Notes: generated by a model not told the origin, from the letters alone. A stretch of 64,000 bases of DNA from Alistipes sp. An66 (GCF_002161445.1 NZ_NFHT01000006.1:1-64000), one strand, 5' to 3'. Positions 8,283 to 17,902 are shown, counted from the first letter of the stretch. A program made the numbers and translations.

Positions 8283-9788
8283 ATGGTCAAAACAGACAAA
8301 ACGGTCTCTGCGGGGGTATCTCCCGCAGAGATTTTCGTACCCGACATCGGCGAACTGGCCTTTCCGTCCACGCCGCCGCCCCCGCCCCCGTTTTCGGAGT
8401 TTGCCCTCGGGGTCTATCCGTTTCTCGAACTGCAACCCTTCCACCGGGTCTACTACCGCGTGTTGGAGGCCTTTGCCGCGGGGCGCATCCGGCGTCTGAT
8501 CGTGACGATGCCGCCGCAGCACGGCAAGAGCGTCGGAGCGACGACCCTGCTGCCGGCCTACCTGCTGGGGCTGGATCCCGACCTGCGGGTGGCGATCGCC
8601 TCCTATTCGGGGTCGCTGGCCTCGAAGTTCAACCGCCGGGTGCAGCGCATCCTCGACTCGCGCGAATACGGCGCCTTCTTTCCGGAGACCTGCATCAAGC
8701 AGGGGACCAAGCCGCCGGGTTACATCCGCACGTCGGAAGAGGTCGAGATCATCGGCCGCCGGGGCGGTCTGCTGTCGGTCGGTCGCGAGGGTTCGCTGAC
8801 GGGCAACCGCGTGGACTGCTTCATTCTGGACGACTTATATAAAGATGCGCTTGAAGCCAATTCGCCGCTCATCCGGGCGAACTGCTGGGAGTGGTACACC
8901 TCGGTGGTGCGGACGCGGATGCACAACGCCTCGCGCGAGCTGATCGTCTTCACGCGGTGGCACGAGGAGGACCTGATCGGGACCCTGCTGCGCCGCGAGC
9001 CGGTCGAGGAACTTCGTGCGTGGGCGCAGTTGGATGCTCCGCTGGCGGAGGGGTGGCTGCACCTGAACTTCGAGGCGTTGAAGAGTTCGCCGCCCACGGA
9101 GCTCGATCCGCGTCAGCCGGGCGAGGCGCTGTGGGAGGCGCAGCAGGGTGCGACGCTGCTGGCGGCCAAGCGGCGGCTGGACCCCGTGCAGTTCGAGGCG
9201 ATGTACCAGGGGCGCCCGACCGTCCGCGAGGGGCTGCTCTACGGGTTGAACTTTGCGGAGTACGACGAGCTTCCGCGCGAGATCGTCCGCCGGGCCAACT
9301 ACACCGATACAGCCGACACGGGCGACGACTACCTCTGCTCGATCTCCTATGCGGTGGATGCCGACGGGCTGGTCTACATCGTTGATGCGGTCTACTCGCG
9401 GGCGCCGATGGAGGAGACCGAACCGCTGGTGGGGGATCTGCTCGTGCGGTCGGGGGTGCGTCAGGCCTTCATCGAGAGCAACAACGGCGGCCGGGGCTTT
9501 GCCCGGGCGGTGCAGGCGCTGGCGCGGGACGTGCGGGTGGAGTGGTTCCACCAGAGCGGCAACAAGGAGGCGCGGATCCTCTCGAATGCCGCCACGGCGC
9601 TGCATCTGGTGCGGTGGCCGCGGGGCTGGAACCTGCGCTGGCCGGACCTCTACGCGCACCTGACGACCTACCGGCGGCGGTTCCGGGCAAACCGCTGGCA
9701 CGATGCGGCGGACGTGGTGACGGGGATCGTCGAGCGGGAGTTCTCCGACCGGAGCCGCAAACGGCTGCGGGGCGTGCGCTTCGCATGA
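8283..9788 (+). CDS. Phage terminase large subunit (orphan)
   Basis: The packaging motor ATPase/nuclease of tailed phages, 501 residues and apparently intact. The ATPase domain shows Walker A MPPQHGKS (76-83) and Walker B CFILDDLY (Asp183, Asp184). The C-terminal RNase H-like nuclease region has DTADTGDDY, FIESNNGGRGFAR and a late HDAADVVTGIVERE. A proline-rich stretch (about 31-36) precedes the ATPase domain. No small terminase, portal, capsid or tail gene lies nearby: on the right is a BACON lipoprotein, on the left a small unknown gene and an S24 repressor. It could be a prophage remnant or a retained gene with a new role. GC content matches the host, suggesting long residence. Confidence 0.88.
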   Translation: MVKTDKTVSAGVSPAEIFVPDIGELAFPSTPPPPPPFSEFALGVYPFLELQPFHRVYYRVLEAFAAGRIRRLIVTMPPQHGKSVGATTLLPAYLLGLDPDLRVAIASYSGSLASKFNRRVQRILDSREYGAFFPETCIKQGTKPPGYIRTSEEVEIIGRRGGLLSVGREGSLTGNRVDCFILDDLYKDALEANSPLIRANCWEWYTSVVRTRMHNASRELIVFTRWHEEDLIGTLLRREPVEELRAWAQLDAPLAEGWLHLNFEALKSSPPTELDPRQPGEALWEAQQGATLLAAKRRLDPVQFEAMYQGRPTVREGLLYGLNFAEYDELPREIVRRANYTDTADTGDDYLCSISYAVDADGLVYIVDAVYSRAPMEETEPLVGDLLVRSGVRQAFIESNNGGRGFARAVQALARDVRVEWFHQSGNKEARILSNAATALHLVRWPRGWNLRWPDLYAHLTTYRRRFRANRWHDAADVVTGIVEREFSDRSRKRLRGVRFA

Positions 9789-9950
9789 GGGGTGGAGTGC
9801 GGCACGGGCATGCGCATTCCGCCGGCCGTCACCCGGATGCGGCCGTCACCCGGATGGGTCCGTTTTCCGGGCGCCTTCCCGCTTTTTCCCGTTCCGACCC
9901 GTATCTCTTTTTTCAGCTCTTTCCGCCCGTCGCTGCTCCCACCCTGCATG
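9789..9950. repeat. Two tandem 17-bp copies in intergenic DNA
   Basis: After the terminase stop, the unit GGCCGTCACCCGGATG(C/G) occurs twice head-to-tail at 9824-9840 and 9841-9857. No gene is seen in the stretch up to the terminator at 9951. Confidence 0.5.
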
Positions 9951-9987
9951 AAAAACGCCCGATCCTCGGCCGAGGATCGGGCGTTTC
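9951..9987 (-). terminator. Intrinsic terminator downstream of BACON lipoprotein
   Basis: Perfect stem ACGCCCGATCCTCGG / CCGAGGATCGGGCGT followed by a T-run on the minus strand, 23 bp beyond the lipoprotein stop. It may also serve rightward transcription from the terminase. Confidence 0.85.
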
Positions 9988-10009
9988 CCGTGTGCGGGGC
10001 TCCGGACGT

Positions 10010-10969
10010 TTACACCTCCGGGATCGTGTAGGTCAGCACGAGCTTGGCGGGCTGTGCATTTTCGTGATTCTCGATCATCAGCCGGCAGCGGGTGTTCACT
10101 GCGATCTTCGTCGGGTAGAAGACGAGGAGCGAATTGTCCGACTCGATGTCGATCGAGGGAATCAGACTCACGCCCTGATCGGTCGTAACGTCGAACGTAG
10201 GCAGGCTGTTGCGGGCCCCCGTGGAGTTGATGTATTCGATTTTCGAGAGGGTTTTGCCGTCCACGGCCGGGAACTCGATGTAGGCACCCTCCTTGCTGAA
10301 ATAGAGCGCCTTGTTGGGCTCCTCGAGGTTTGCACCTTCATAGGAGGACTGGTCGTTCCAGAAGAATTTGCCGTTGTTGGTGTTTCCGCCTTCGGCGTAG
10401 ATGGCATACATCCGGCCGTCGATCGTGTACTCGTGGCGGCCATAGAGGGCGTCGGCCGATTTCGAGGGCAGGGCGGGGTCGGTGATGTCGGGTCCCAGTG
10501 CGAAGTCGAGGGTGATGACCACGGTTTCCGGCAGCGGTTCGGGCGTGTTGCCCTCCTGGCTGACGGTGACGGTGACAGGCGTTGCGACCTCTTCGGCCGT
10601 GACGGTGATCTGCCCGAGCTGACGGGCTTCGGAGTCGTCGTTGGCGGCCGCGGCCTTCACGAGGATCGTGGCGTTTCCGGAGCCTTCGCTCGGCGAGAAG
10701 GTGAAGCCTTCGCCGGTCGAGGTGGCGGTCCAGGCCGCGTCGGTGGTGACGGTGACGGAGGCGGAAGCCCCGGTGGCGGCACCCAGCGTGAGCTTCTCGG
10801 GGGTGACGGTCAGCGTCGTCGACGGATTGCCGCCGTTGCCGCCGTTGCCGCCTTCCGGGTTGCCGTCGTTGTTGTCGTCGCTGCTGCATGCAGGGGCGAG
10901 CATCAGGAGGAGTGCGGCCAGCAGAGCCGTCAGGGCCCTCCCTGCCAATCGGAAGGATTTCATATTCAT
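10010..10969 (-). CDS. BACON-domain lipoprotein of unknown function
   Basis: An exported 319-residue protein with a type II signal peptide ending LLMLAPACSS, so it is anchored in a membrane, possibly facing the surface. A Gly/Asn-rich linker follows. Then comes a BACON-type beta-sandwich (about 50-143), ending with the typical TVTVSQEGN. The C-terminal half (about 150-319) is a beta-rich domain that I do not recognise by name. BACON domains are common in Bacteroidota surface glycan or mucin-associated proteins. It starts 22 bp after tsaD and may be co-transcribed with it. MKSFRL two codons in is an alternative start. Confidence 0.75.
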   Translation of the reverse strand: MNMKSFRLAGRALTALLAALLLMLAPACSSDDNNDGNPEGGNGGNGGNPSTTLTVTPEKLTLGAATGASASVTVTTDAAWTATSTGEGFTFSPSEGSGNATILVKAAAANDDSEARQLGQITVTAEEVATPVTVTVSQEGNTPEPLPETVVITLDFALGPDITDPALPSKSADALYGRHEYTIDGRMYAIYAEGGNTNNGKFFWNDQSSYEGANLEEPNKALYFSKEGAYIEFPAVDGKTLSKIEYINSTGARNSLPTFDVTTDQGVSLIPSIDIESDNSLLVFYPTKIAVNTRCRLMIENHENAQPAKLVLTYTIPEV

Positions 10970-10991
10970 AATAGTTTGAAAGTTAGGTGTT

Positions 10992-12014
10992 TCATAGGTC
11001 TTCGAGACGTGCCACGGGCGAGACGTCGAGCGACGAGAACTCGCCCTGCTGGTAGCGGTAGTATCCGGCCATGGCGATCATGGCGGCGTTGTCGGTCGTG
11101 AACTTGAACTCCGGGAGGAAGGTTCTCCATCCGCGGCGGCGCCCCGCCTCGACGATGCCGTTGCGCAGTCCGGAGTTGGCCGAGACGCCGCCGGCGATGG
11201 CGATGTCGCGGATGCCGGTCTCCTTCGAGGCGCGGGTCAGCTTGTCGAGCAGGATCTCGACGATCGTCGCCTGCAACGAGGCGCAGAGGTCGGCCTTGTG
11301 GTGTTCGATGAAATCGGGGTCCTGGGCCACGGCGTCGCGCAGCGTGTAGAGGAACGAGGTTTTCAGTCCCGAGAACGAGTAGTCGTACCCGTCGACGCGG
11401 GGGCGTGCGAAGTGGAATGCCCTGGGGTCGCCCTCCTTGGCCAGCCGGTCGATTACGGGGCCGCCCGGGTAGGGGAGTCCCATAACCTTGGCGCACTTGT
11501 CGAAGGCTTCGCCGGCGGCGTCGTCGATCGTCGTGCCGATGATCTGCATTTCGAGCGGGGAGTCCACGCGCACGATCTGGGTGTGCCCGCCGCTGACGAG
11601 CAGGCACAGGAACGGAAAGTCGGGATGGGGCAGCGTACGGTCCGGGAGGTCGATGAAGTGGGAGAGAATGTGCCCCTGGAGGTGGTTGACCTCGACCATC
11701 GGGATGTTGCGGGCGATGGAGAGCCCCTTGGTGAACGACACGCCCACCAGAAGCGACCCGACGAGCCCGGGTCCGCGCGTGAAGGCGATGGCGTCGATGT
11801 CGGAGGCCGTCAGGCCGGCGTCGTGCAGCGCCGTGTCCACGACGGGGATGATGTTCTGCTGGTGGGCGCGGGAGGCCAGTTCGGGGATCACGCCGCCGTA
11901 CTTGATGTGCACGGCCTGCGAGGCGATGACGTTCGACAGCAGGACGTGGTTGCGCAGCACGGCCGCCGAGGTGTCGTCGCACGAGGATTCGATGCCGAGA
12001 ATTGTAATATCCAT
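10992..12014 (-). CDS. tsaD: tRNA N6-adenosine threonylcarbamoyltransferase TsaD
   Basis: A cytoplasmic enzyme of the t6A modification of ANN-decoding tRNAs; it transfers threonylcarbamoyl from its AMP adduct to A37, working with TsaB and TsaE. The 340 residues begin with MDITILGIESSCDDTSAAVL and contain the metal-binding HLQGHILSHF, the nucleotide-binding LCLLVSGGHT and AIAGGVSANSGLR. Length is normal. It is divergent from tamB with 73 bp between the two starts, and the BACON lipoprotein lies directly downstream. Confidence 0.97.
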   Translation of the reverse strand: MDITILGIESSCDDTSAAVLRNHVLLSNVIASQAVHIKYGGVIPELASRAHQQNIIPVVDTALHDAGLTASDIDAIAFTRGPGLVGSLLVGVSFTKGLSIARNIPMVEVNHLQGHILSHFIDLPDRTLPHPDFPFLCLLVSGGHTQIVRVDSPLEMQIIGTTIDDAAGEAFDKCAKVMGLPYPGGPVIDRLAKEGDPRAFHFARPRVDGYDYSFSGLKTSFLYTLRDAVAQDPDFIEHHKADLCASLQATIVEILLDKLTRASKETGIRDIAIAGGVSANSGLRNGIVEAGRRRGWRTFLPEFKFTTDNAAMIAMAGYYRYQQGEFSSLDVSPVARLEDL

Positions 12015-12047
12015 CGGGTTTTTCGCTGTTATTTTAACTATTTTCGC

Positions 12048-12055
12048 TAACTTTG
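12048..12055 (+). promoter_or_regulatory. -7 box candidate for tamB operon
   Basis: TAACTTTG matches TAnnTTTG exactly, 33 bp upstream of the tamB ATG. The region upstream is T-rich (TGTTATTTTAAC) but lacks a strict TTTG at the standard spacing. Confidence 0.5.
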
Positions 12056-12087
12056 CAGGTTATAACGCACGTTGTAACGGTGCTCCG

Positions 12088-15000
12088 ATGCGCAAAGGTA
12101 TAAAAATATTGGGAATGGTGTTCTCGGCGACGGTGTTGTTGCTGATAATTCTTCCCTTGGCCGGGTCGCTGCTGCTCGACATTCCCGCCGTGCAGAACTT
12201 CGTGGTGCACAAGGCTGCGGAGATCGTGTCGCGGCGTCTGGAAACCACCGTTTCGATCGACCGGGTGGACATCGGGCTCTTCTCGAAGATCCGCGTGCAG
12301 GGCTTCTATGTCGAGGATTACCAGCGCGATACGCTGCTCTACGTGGGTCATCTGGACGCCTACGTCACCCGCTTCGGCATCCTGGGCGGCGGGCTGACGT
12401 TCAGCCGCGGGGCGATCTCCGACGCCCGGCTCTACCTGCGGCAGACGCCCTCCGGGGAGATGAACATCAAACAGTTGGTGGACCGCATCTCGAATCCCGA
12501 CCGCGAACGGAAGGGAAACTTCCGGCTGTCGCTGAAAAACGCCTCGATCGAGAACATGGACCTTTGTCTGGAACGCCTCGACCGCCGCGATCCGGAGTTC
12601 GGCATCGACTTCTCGCACATGCACCTCTACGGCCTGACGGCCTTCGTCGAGGACTTCACCATCGACGGCCAGGCCATCTACACCTCGATCGAACGCCTTT
12701 CGGCCCGTGAGCGGAGCGGTTTCGAACTCGACCGCCTCTCGGGCCGTTTCTACATGACGCAGGGCTGCCTCGGGTTCCAGAACACGGAGATCGTCACGCG
12801 CCACTCCACGCTCCGCATCCCCTACATCGCGCTGGTCGGCAACTCGTGGGCCGAATACCGGGATTTCCTCGGCGAGGTGCAGATCGCCGCGTCGTTGCGC
12901 GGTTCGCGGCTCGCGACCGACGACATCGCGTGGTTCGCCCCCCGTCTGCGGGATTGGCACGTGGTGTTCAGCGACATGGATCTCGAAGTCGAGGGCCGGG
13001 TCTCCGACTTCACGGGCCGGATCCGCAGCTTGCAGATCGGCGACGGTACGTCGATCGAGGCGACGGTCTCGCTGCGGGGGCTTCCCGATATCCGGAAGAC
13101 GCATTTCGAACTGGACATCCCGCACCTTCGTACCTCGGCCGAGGCGGCCGACGGTCTGGTCCGCAGCATTACGGGGCGCGCACTGCCGCCGCAGCGTGTT
13201 GCAATGCTGAATAATGCCGGGCGGATGGATCTCGAAGCCCGCTTTACGGGCACGCTCTCGTCGTTCGACATGCGGTTGGGCGCGGCGACCGGGGTGGGCG
13301 ACGTGTCGTGCCGCCTGGCCGTGGCTCCGCTGCGCGACGGTACGCAAAGCATCCGCGGCGGGGTCGATACCCGCGGCTTCCGGCTGGGCGAACTGCTCGA
13401 CCGGCGGGATCTGCTGGGTGAGGCCTCGCTCTCGGTCCGGATCGACGGCATGATCGGCCGGGGCATCGCCGATGCCAACATCGTGGGAAGCATTACCGAC
13501 CTGGGATTCAACGGCTACGTCTACGATTCGCTGCGGCTCGACGGCCGCCTGCGCAACCGGGAGTTCGACGGACAGATCACCGCCCGGGACCCCAACCTCG
13601 GGTTCGACTTCTTCGGCATGGTGGATCTCAACGATTCGATCCCGCGTTACGACTTTACGCTGAATCTGGACCACGCCGATCTGGCCCGTCTGCATGTCAA
13701 CCGGCGGGATTCGGTGTCGCAGCTTTCGTGCTTCGTCACGGCCCGGGGTCAGGGCCGGAGCCTCGACGACCTGAACGGTCAGATCCGGATCAACGACGCC
13801 CGCTACCGATACAACGACAAGGAGATCGCCGCCTCGGAGATCACCGTGCGGGGCGAGAACTCCGCGGAGAGCAAACTCGTTGAACTGCGGTCGGACTTCG
13901 CCGATGCGACGTTCCGCTCGAAGACCAGCTACCGCACCGTCTTCGAGTACCTGCGGCGCAGCGCGTGGCGCTACCTGCCGATCCTCGGGCGCGCCGATCC
14001 GGGACTGGATTCGCTGGAACGCAAGAGGGCCGTGGCGAACGACTATTCGCTGCTGTCGGTCCGCATCCGCAACATCAATCCGATCGCCGATGCGGTGACC
14101 GAAGGATTGCAGATCGCCGACGGTTCGTCGATGCAGCTGCTCTTCAATCCGGCCAGCGACCAGCTGTCGCTCAAACTCGCGTCGGAGTACATCGAACGGC
14201 GGCGGATGCTGGCCACACGCCTCTCGGTCAACGCCTCGAACCGGGGCGACTCGCTGGCCGTGTACGCTTCGGCCGAGGACCTCTATGCGGGGTTCCTGCA
14301 CCTTCCGCGGCTGTCGCTCACGGGCGGCGCCAAACAGGGGCGCGTGCAGGTGTCGGCCGGATTCACCGATACGGCGCGCCGCGTGTCGGGCCTGGTTGGA
14401 TTCCGCGCCGGCGTGGCGGACGAAAACGGTCCCAACGGCCGCGTCGTGGAGTTGCGGATCCAGCCTTCGCACATCACCCGCGGGGAGAAGACCTGGCAGA
14501 TTTTCTCGCGTAAGATCCTCCTCGATACGGCGCGTGTGGAGATCAACCGCTTCACGGTGATGAACGACGACCAGCAGCTGTTGCTCGACGGCGTGGCGTC
14601 GCGCAACCGGAGCGATTCGCTGACGCTGACGCTGCACAACTTCGACCTGTCGCCGCTGATGCAGGTCGCCGAGCGCATGGGATATTACATCGAGGGGCGC
14701 ACGAACGGCTCGGCGACGATGAAGTCCGTGATGCGGGGTGCGGAGGTTACGGCCGACATTCTGCTCGACAGCGTTGCGGTGAACGATATTCCGGCCCCTC
14801 CGATGCGGCTTACCTCGCGCTGGGACTTCGCCCGCAACCGGGCCGGCGTGACGGTCAGCGACCGGACGAAACGCGACACGCTGATCCGCGGCTTCTATGC
14901 CCCGAACCGCAACCGCTACTATGCGCGGATGGCGGTCGACAGCCTCGACATGGCTCTACTGGACCCGCTGCTTTCGGGCGTGATCTCCTCGACGGGGGGC

Positions 15001-16779
15001 GTTGCTTCGGCGGATCTCGTCTTGCAGGGTCAGGGTCGTGCGGCGGATCTCGGGGGGGCGATCCGGGTGCGGGACCTGCGCACGACGGTCGACTACACGC
15101 GCGTGAGCTACTCGATGCCCGAAGCGACGCTTGTCGTGCGGAACAACCGTTTCCAGGCCTCCGACGTTGCGATCTTCGACCCGCAGGGCAACCGGGGTCG
15201 CTTCGATCTGGACCTGAACCTGCAACACCTGTCGAACATCACCTACGACGTGCACGTGGTACCGCAGCAGATGCTCGTGCTGCATACGACGTCGGAGGAC
15301 AACAACCTCTTCTACGGCGAGGTTTATGCCACGGGCATGGCGCGCATTTCGGGCGGCAAGGGGGCCGTGAAGATGGAGATTGCGGCCTCGACGGACGGGG
15401 ATTCGCGCTTCGTGATGCCGCTGTCGAGCAAGTCGAACATCTCGAATGCCGATTTCGTGGTCTTCGTGCAGCCGGAGAAGACCGATTCGCTGGATGACGT
15501 GGCGCGGCGGAAACTCTCGTTCGAGCGGCGCCGGCGTCCGGAGTCCGCGGTCGGCAACCGGATGACCATCGACATGGCGCTGGATATCCGTCCCGACGTG
15601 GAGGTGGAGCTTGACGTGGCGGGCAATACGGTCCGCGGCCGCGGTGCCGGGGCGCTGAACCTGCAGATCAACCCGCGCGACAACGTCTTCATGATCAACG
15701 GCGACTATACGATCGAGGAGGGAACCTTCCTGCTCTCGCTGCAACAGATCATCAACAAACGCTTCACGATCGAGAGCGGTTCGTCGATCCAGTGGACGGG
15801 ATCGCCGATGAACGCCCTGCTGGACATCGACGCGGTGTACAAGGTGAAGGCGTCGCTGCAACCGCTGTTGCAGGGGACGTCGGAGAACCTCGGCGGGGAC
15901 CGTTCGGTTCCGGTGGAGTGCGTGATCCACCTCGGGGACTTCCTTTCGAATCCGAGCATCGGTTTCGACGTGCGGGTTCCGGGTTCGGATCCCGAGACGG
16001 CGGCCGTGGTGGCCAGTGCGCTGTCGACCCCGGAGACGGTCGACACGCAGTTCCTCTACCTGCTGCTGTTCAACAGTTTCATGTCGGAGAGCACGTCGCA
16101 GGATACGTCGAACATCGGCAGTTCGGTGTCGGCGGCCACGGGACTGGAATTCGTCTCGAACATGGTGAGCAACTGGCTTTCGTCGTCGGACTACAACGTG
16201 GTGATCCGCTACCGTCCGAAGTCGGAGCTGACGAGCGACGAGGTGGATTTCGGCCTTTCGAAGAGTCTGATCAACAACCGGCTCTTCGTGGAGGTCGAGG
16301 GCAACTACCTGATCGACAACAAGCAGGTGGTGAATACGAACAGCACGATGTCGAACTTCATGGGCGAAGCCTACATCACCTACCTGATCGACCGGGCGGG
16401 TGCGTTGAAGTTGAAGGCCTTCACGCAGACGATCGACCGTTTCGACGAGAACCAGGGTTTGCAGGAGACCGGCATCGGCATCTATTTCAAGGAGGATTTC
16501 GACAACCTGCGGGATCTGCGCAACCGGATCCGGGACCGCTTCACGAACAAGCGGCGCAAGGCGCGGCGCATGGCGCGGCGGACGGCCCGGGAGGCGGAGC
16601 GTGCGGAGTCCGCGGCGCGGGAGGCGGCGGAGAAGGCGGCCCGGGAAGCGTCGGCGGCAGGTTCGACGACGCCGTTCGGGGTGGTTGAGGAGCCGCCTTC
16701 CGAGGAAGCGGCGGCGGGCGATGTCCCGACATCGGGGCGCGACGCCAAAGAGACGAAACACGGAAAGAACAATTCATAA
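12088..16779 (+). CDS. TamB-like translocation/assembly module protein
   Basis: A 1563-residue AsmA/TamB-family protein expected to span the periplasm as a beta-rich groove anchored in the inner membrane, moving lipid or aiding outer-membrane protein assembly. One N-terminal membrane segment (about 7-30, ILGMVFSATVLLLIILPLAGSLLL) is followed by long repetitive beta structure. The C-terminal TamB (DUF490) region has NLQINPRDNVFMINGDYTIEEGTFLLSLQ and later GLEFVSNMVSNWLSSSDYNVVIRYRPKSELTSDEVDFGLSKSL-like sequence. The C-terminus is a basic then Ala/Glu-rich tail (about 1480-1563), possibly coiled coil. The start at 12088 (MRKGIKIL) was chosen because it gives the membrane anchor; upstream codons overlap tsaD. 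exbB follows after 34 bp. Confidence 0.88.
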   Translation: MRKGIKILGMVFSATVLLLIILPLAGSLLLDIPAVQNFVVHKAAEIVSRRLETTVSIDRVDIGLFSKIRVQGFYVEDYQRDTLLYVGHLDAYVTRFGILGGGLTFSRGAISDARLYLRQTPSGEMNIKQLVDRISNPDRERKGNFRLSLKNASIENMDLCLERLDRRDPEFGIDFSHMHLYGLTAFVEDFTIDGQAIYTSIERLSARERSGFELDRLSGRFYMTQGCLGFQNTEIVTRHSTLRIPYIALVGNSWAEYRDFLGEVQIAASLRGSRLATDDIAWFAPRLRDWHVVFSDMDLEVEGRVSDFTGRIRSLQIGDGTSIEATVSLRGLPDIRKTHFELDIPHLRTSAEAADGLVRSITGRALPPQRVAMLNNAGRMDLEARFTGTLSSFDMRLGAATGVGDVSCRLAVAPLRDGTQSIRGGVDTRGFRLGELLDRRDLLGEASLSVRIDGMIGRGIADANIVGSITDLGFNGYVYDSLRLDGRLRNREFDGQITARDPNLGFDFFGMVDLNDSIPRYDFTLNLDHADLARLHVNRRDSVSQLSCFVTARGQGRSLDDLNGQIRINDARYRYNDKEIAASEITVRGENSAESKLVELRSDFADATFRSKTSYRTVFEYLRRSAWRYLPILGRADPGLDSLERKRAVANDYSLLSVRIRNINPIADAVTEGLQIADGSSMQLLFNPASDQLSLKLASEYIERRRMLATRLSVNASNRGDSLAVYASAEDLYAGFLHLPRLSLTGGAKQGRVQVSAGFTDTARRVSGLVGFRAGVADENGPNGRVVELRIQPSHITRGEKTWQIFSRKILLDTARVEINRFTVMNDDQQLLLDGVASRNRSDSLTLTLHNFDLSPLMQVAERMGYYIEGRTNGSATMKSVMRGAEVTADILLDSVAVNDIPAPPMRLTSRWDFARNRAGVTVSDRTKRDTLIRGFYAPNRNRYYARMAVDSLDMALLDPLLSGVISSTGGVASADLVLQGQGRAADLGGAIRVRDLRTTVDYTRVSYSMPEATLVVRNNRFQASDVAIFDPQGNRGRFDLDLNLQHLSNITYDVHVVPQQMLVLHTTSEDNNLFYGEVYATGMARISGGKGAVKMEIAASTDGDSRFVMPLSSKSNISNADFVVFVQPEKTDSLDDVARRKLSFERRRRPESAVGNRMTIDMALDIRPDVEVELDVAGNTVRGRGAGALNLQINPRDNVFMINGDYTIEEGTFLLSLQQIINKRFTIESGSSIQWTGSPMNALLDIDAVYKVKASLQPLLQGTSENLGGDRSVPVECVIHLGDFLSNPSIGFDVRVPGSDPETAAVVASALSTPETVDTQFLYLLLFNSFMSESTSQDTSNIGSSVSAATGLEFVSNMVSNWLSSSDYNVVIRYRPKSELTSDEVDFGLSKSLINNRLFVEVEGNYLIDNKQVVNTNSTMSNFMGEAYITYLIDRAGALKLKAFTQTIDRFDENQGLQETGIGIYFKEDFDNLRDLRNRIRDRFTNKRRKARRMARRTAREAERAESAAREAAEKAAREASAAGSTTPFGVVEEPPSEEAAAGDVPTSGRDAKETKHGKNNS

Positions 16780-16813
16780 TAAATAGAAAACACTAAAAAT
16801 CACAAAAGACGTT

Positions 16814-17488
16814 ATGACAACATTTTTGCAGGCTGCCGAAGCGGTGGCCGTCAGTGAGGAGACCCGGATGGGCTTGTGGACGCTGTTTACCAAGGGAGGC
16901 TGGCTGATGTGGCCGCTGCTGGCGCTGGGCGGGGTGACGATCTTCATCTTCGTGGAGCGCTTTCTGGCCATCCGTCGGGCGTCGGTGCTGGACATGAACT
17001 TCATGAACCGCATCCGCGACTACATCTCCGACGGGAAGATCGCCACGGCGGTGAACCTCTGCAAGAAGACCGACACGCCGATTGCGCGGATGATCGAGAA
17101 GGGCATCGAGCGCATCGGACGCCCGATGAGCGACGTGCAGACGGCCATCGAGAATGTGGCGAACCTCGAAGTCTCGAAGTTGGAGAACGGTCTTCCGTTC
17201 CTGGCGACGATTGCCGGCGGCGCGCCGATGCTGGGCTTCCTCGGTACGGTGCTCGGTATGGTGCAGACCTTCATGGACATGTCGGCGGCGGGCGGTACGG
17301 TCGACCTGGCGCTGCTGGCCAGCGGTATGTATGTGGCGATGGTGACGACCGTCGGGGGTCTGATCGTCGGCATCCCGGCCTACTTCGGCTACAACTACCT
17401 GGTGGCACGTATCGAGAAGCTCGTCTTCCAGATGGAGGCCAACTCGATCGCCTTCATGGACATCCTGAATCAACCCGTTCAAAAATAG
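16814..17488 (+). CDS. exbB: MotA/TolQ/ExbB proton channel family protein
   Basis: An inner-membrane proton-channel subunit, 224 residues, that with ExbD uses the proton motive force to drive TonB-dependent receptors. Three membrane segments are visible: about 22-46 (GGWLMWPLLALGGVTIFIFVE), about 126-150 (LPFLATIAGGAPMLGFLGTVLGMVQTF) and about 170-195 (LASGMYVAMVTTVGGLIVGIPAYFGYNYL). The GFLGTVLGM and GLIVGIPAYFGYN stretches are typical of ExbB/TolQ. It sits in the order tamB-exbB-exbD-tonB, a likely operon. TolQ is the alternative name, but no TolA, TolB or Pal is nearby. Confidence 0.92.
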   Translation: MTTFLQAAEAVAVSEETRMGLWTLFTKGGWLMWPLLALGGVTIFIFVERFLAIRRASVLDMNFMNRIRDYISDGKIATAVNLCKKTDTPIARMIEKGIERIGRPMSDVQTAIENVANLEVSKLENGLPFLATIAGGAPMLGFLGTVLGMVQTFMDMSAAGGTVDLALLASGMYVAMVTTVGGLIVGIPAYFGYNYLVARIEKLVFQMEANSIAFMDILNQPVQK

Positions 17489-17494
17489 CGCGCT

Positions 17495-17902
17495 ATGGCA
17501 ATCAAACACGGATCGAAGGTCGAGAAGTCGTTCTCGGCGTCGTCGATGACCGACCTGATGTTCCTGCTGCTGCTGTTCCTCCTGATCGCCACGACGCTGA
17601 TCAACCCCAACGCCCTGAAACTGATGCTTCCGAAGAGCTCGAACCAGTTGAAGGAGAAGGCGATGACGACGGTCTCGGTGCAGGATACGGGCGGCGGCAG
17701 GTACCGCTACTACGTGGAGTTGCAGGACGTGGGTTCGATCGAGGGCGTGGAGCGGGCGTTGAAGACGCGGCTCGACGGCCAGAAGGACGCCACCGTGTCG
17801 CTGCACTGCGACAAGACGGTGGCCGTCGACGAGGTGGTCAAGGTGATGAACATCGCCAAGGACAACAACTACAAACTGATATTGGCGACCACGCCGCGGT
17901 AG
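17495..17902 (+). CDS. exbD: ExbD/TolR family biopolymer transport protein
   Basis: This 135-residue partner of ExbB has a single N-terminal membrane segment (about 17-37: SMTDLMFLLLLFLLIATTLIN). The Asp in SMTDLMF matches the conserved proton-carrying Asp of ExbD/TolR. A small periplasmic domain follows, ending VVKVMNIAKDNNYKLILATTP. The gene begins 6 bp after exbB, so translation is probably coupled. Confidence 0.93.
   Translation: MAIKHGSKVEKSFSASSMTDLMFLLLLFLLIATTLINPNALKLMLPKSSNQLKEKAMTTVSVQDTGGGRYRYYVELQDVGSIEGVERALKTRLDGQKDATVSLHCDKTVAVDEVVKVMNIAKDNNYKLILATTPR

Noticed and set aside
11488..12087. Upstream extension of the tamB reading frame
   Set aside because: It overlaps tsaD on the opposite strand and lacks family similarity; the ATG at 12088 gives a proper membrane anchor and follows a -7 box.
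12034..14637. 867-codon open frame on the minus strand opposite tamB
   Set aside because: Antisense shadow of a GC-rich gene; Arg/Gln/His-rich composition, no domains, and the plus strand encodes a recognisable TamB protein.
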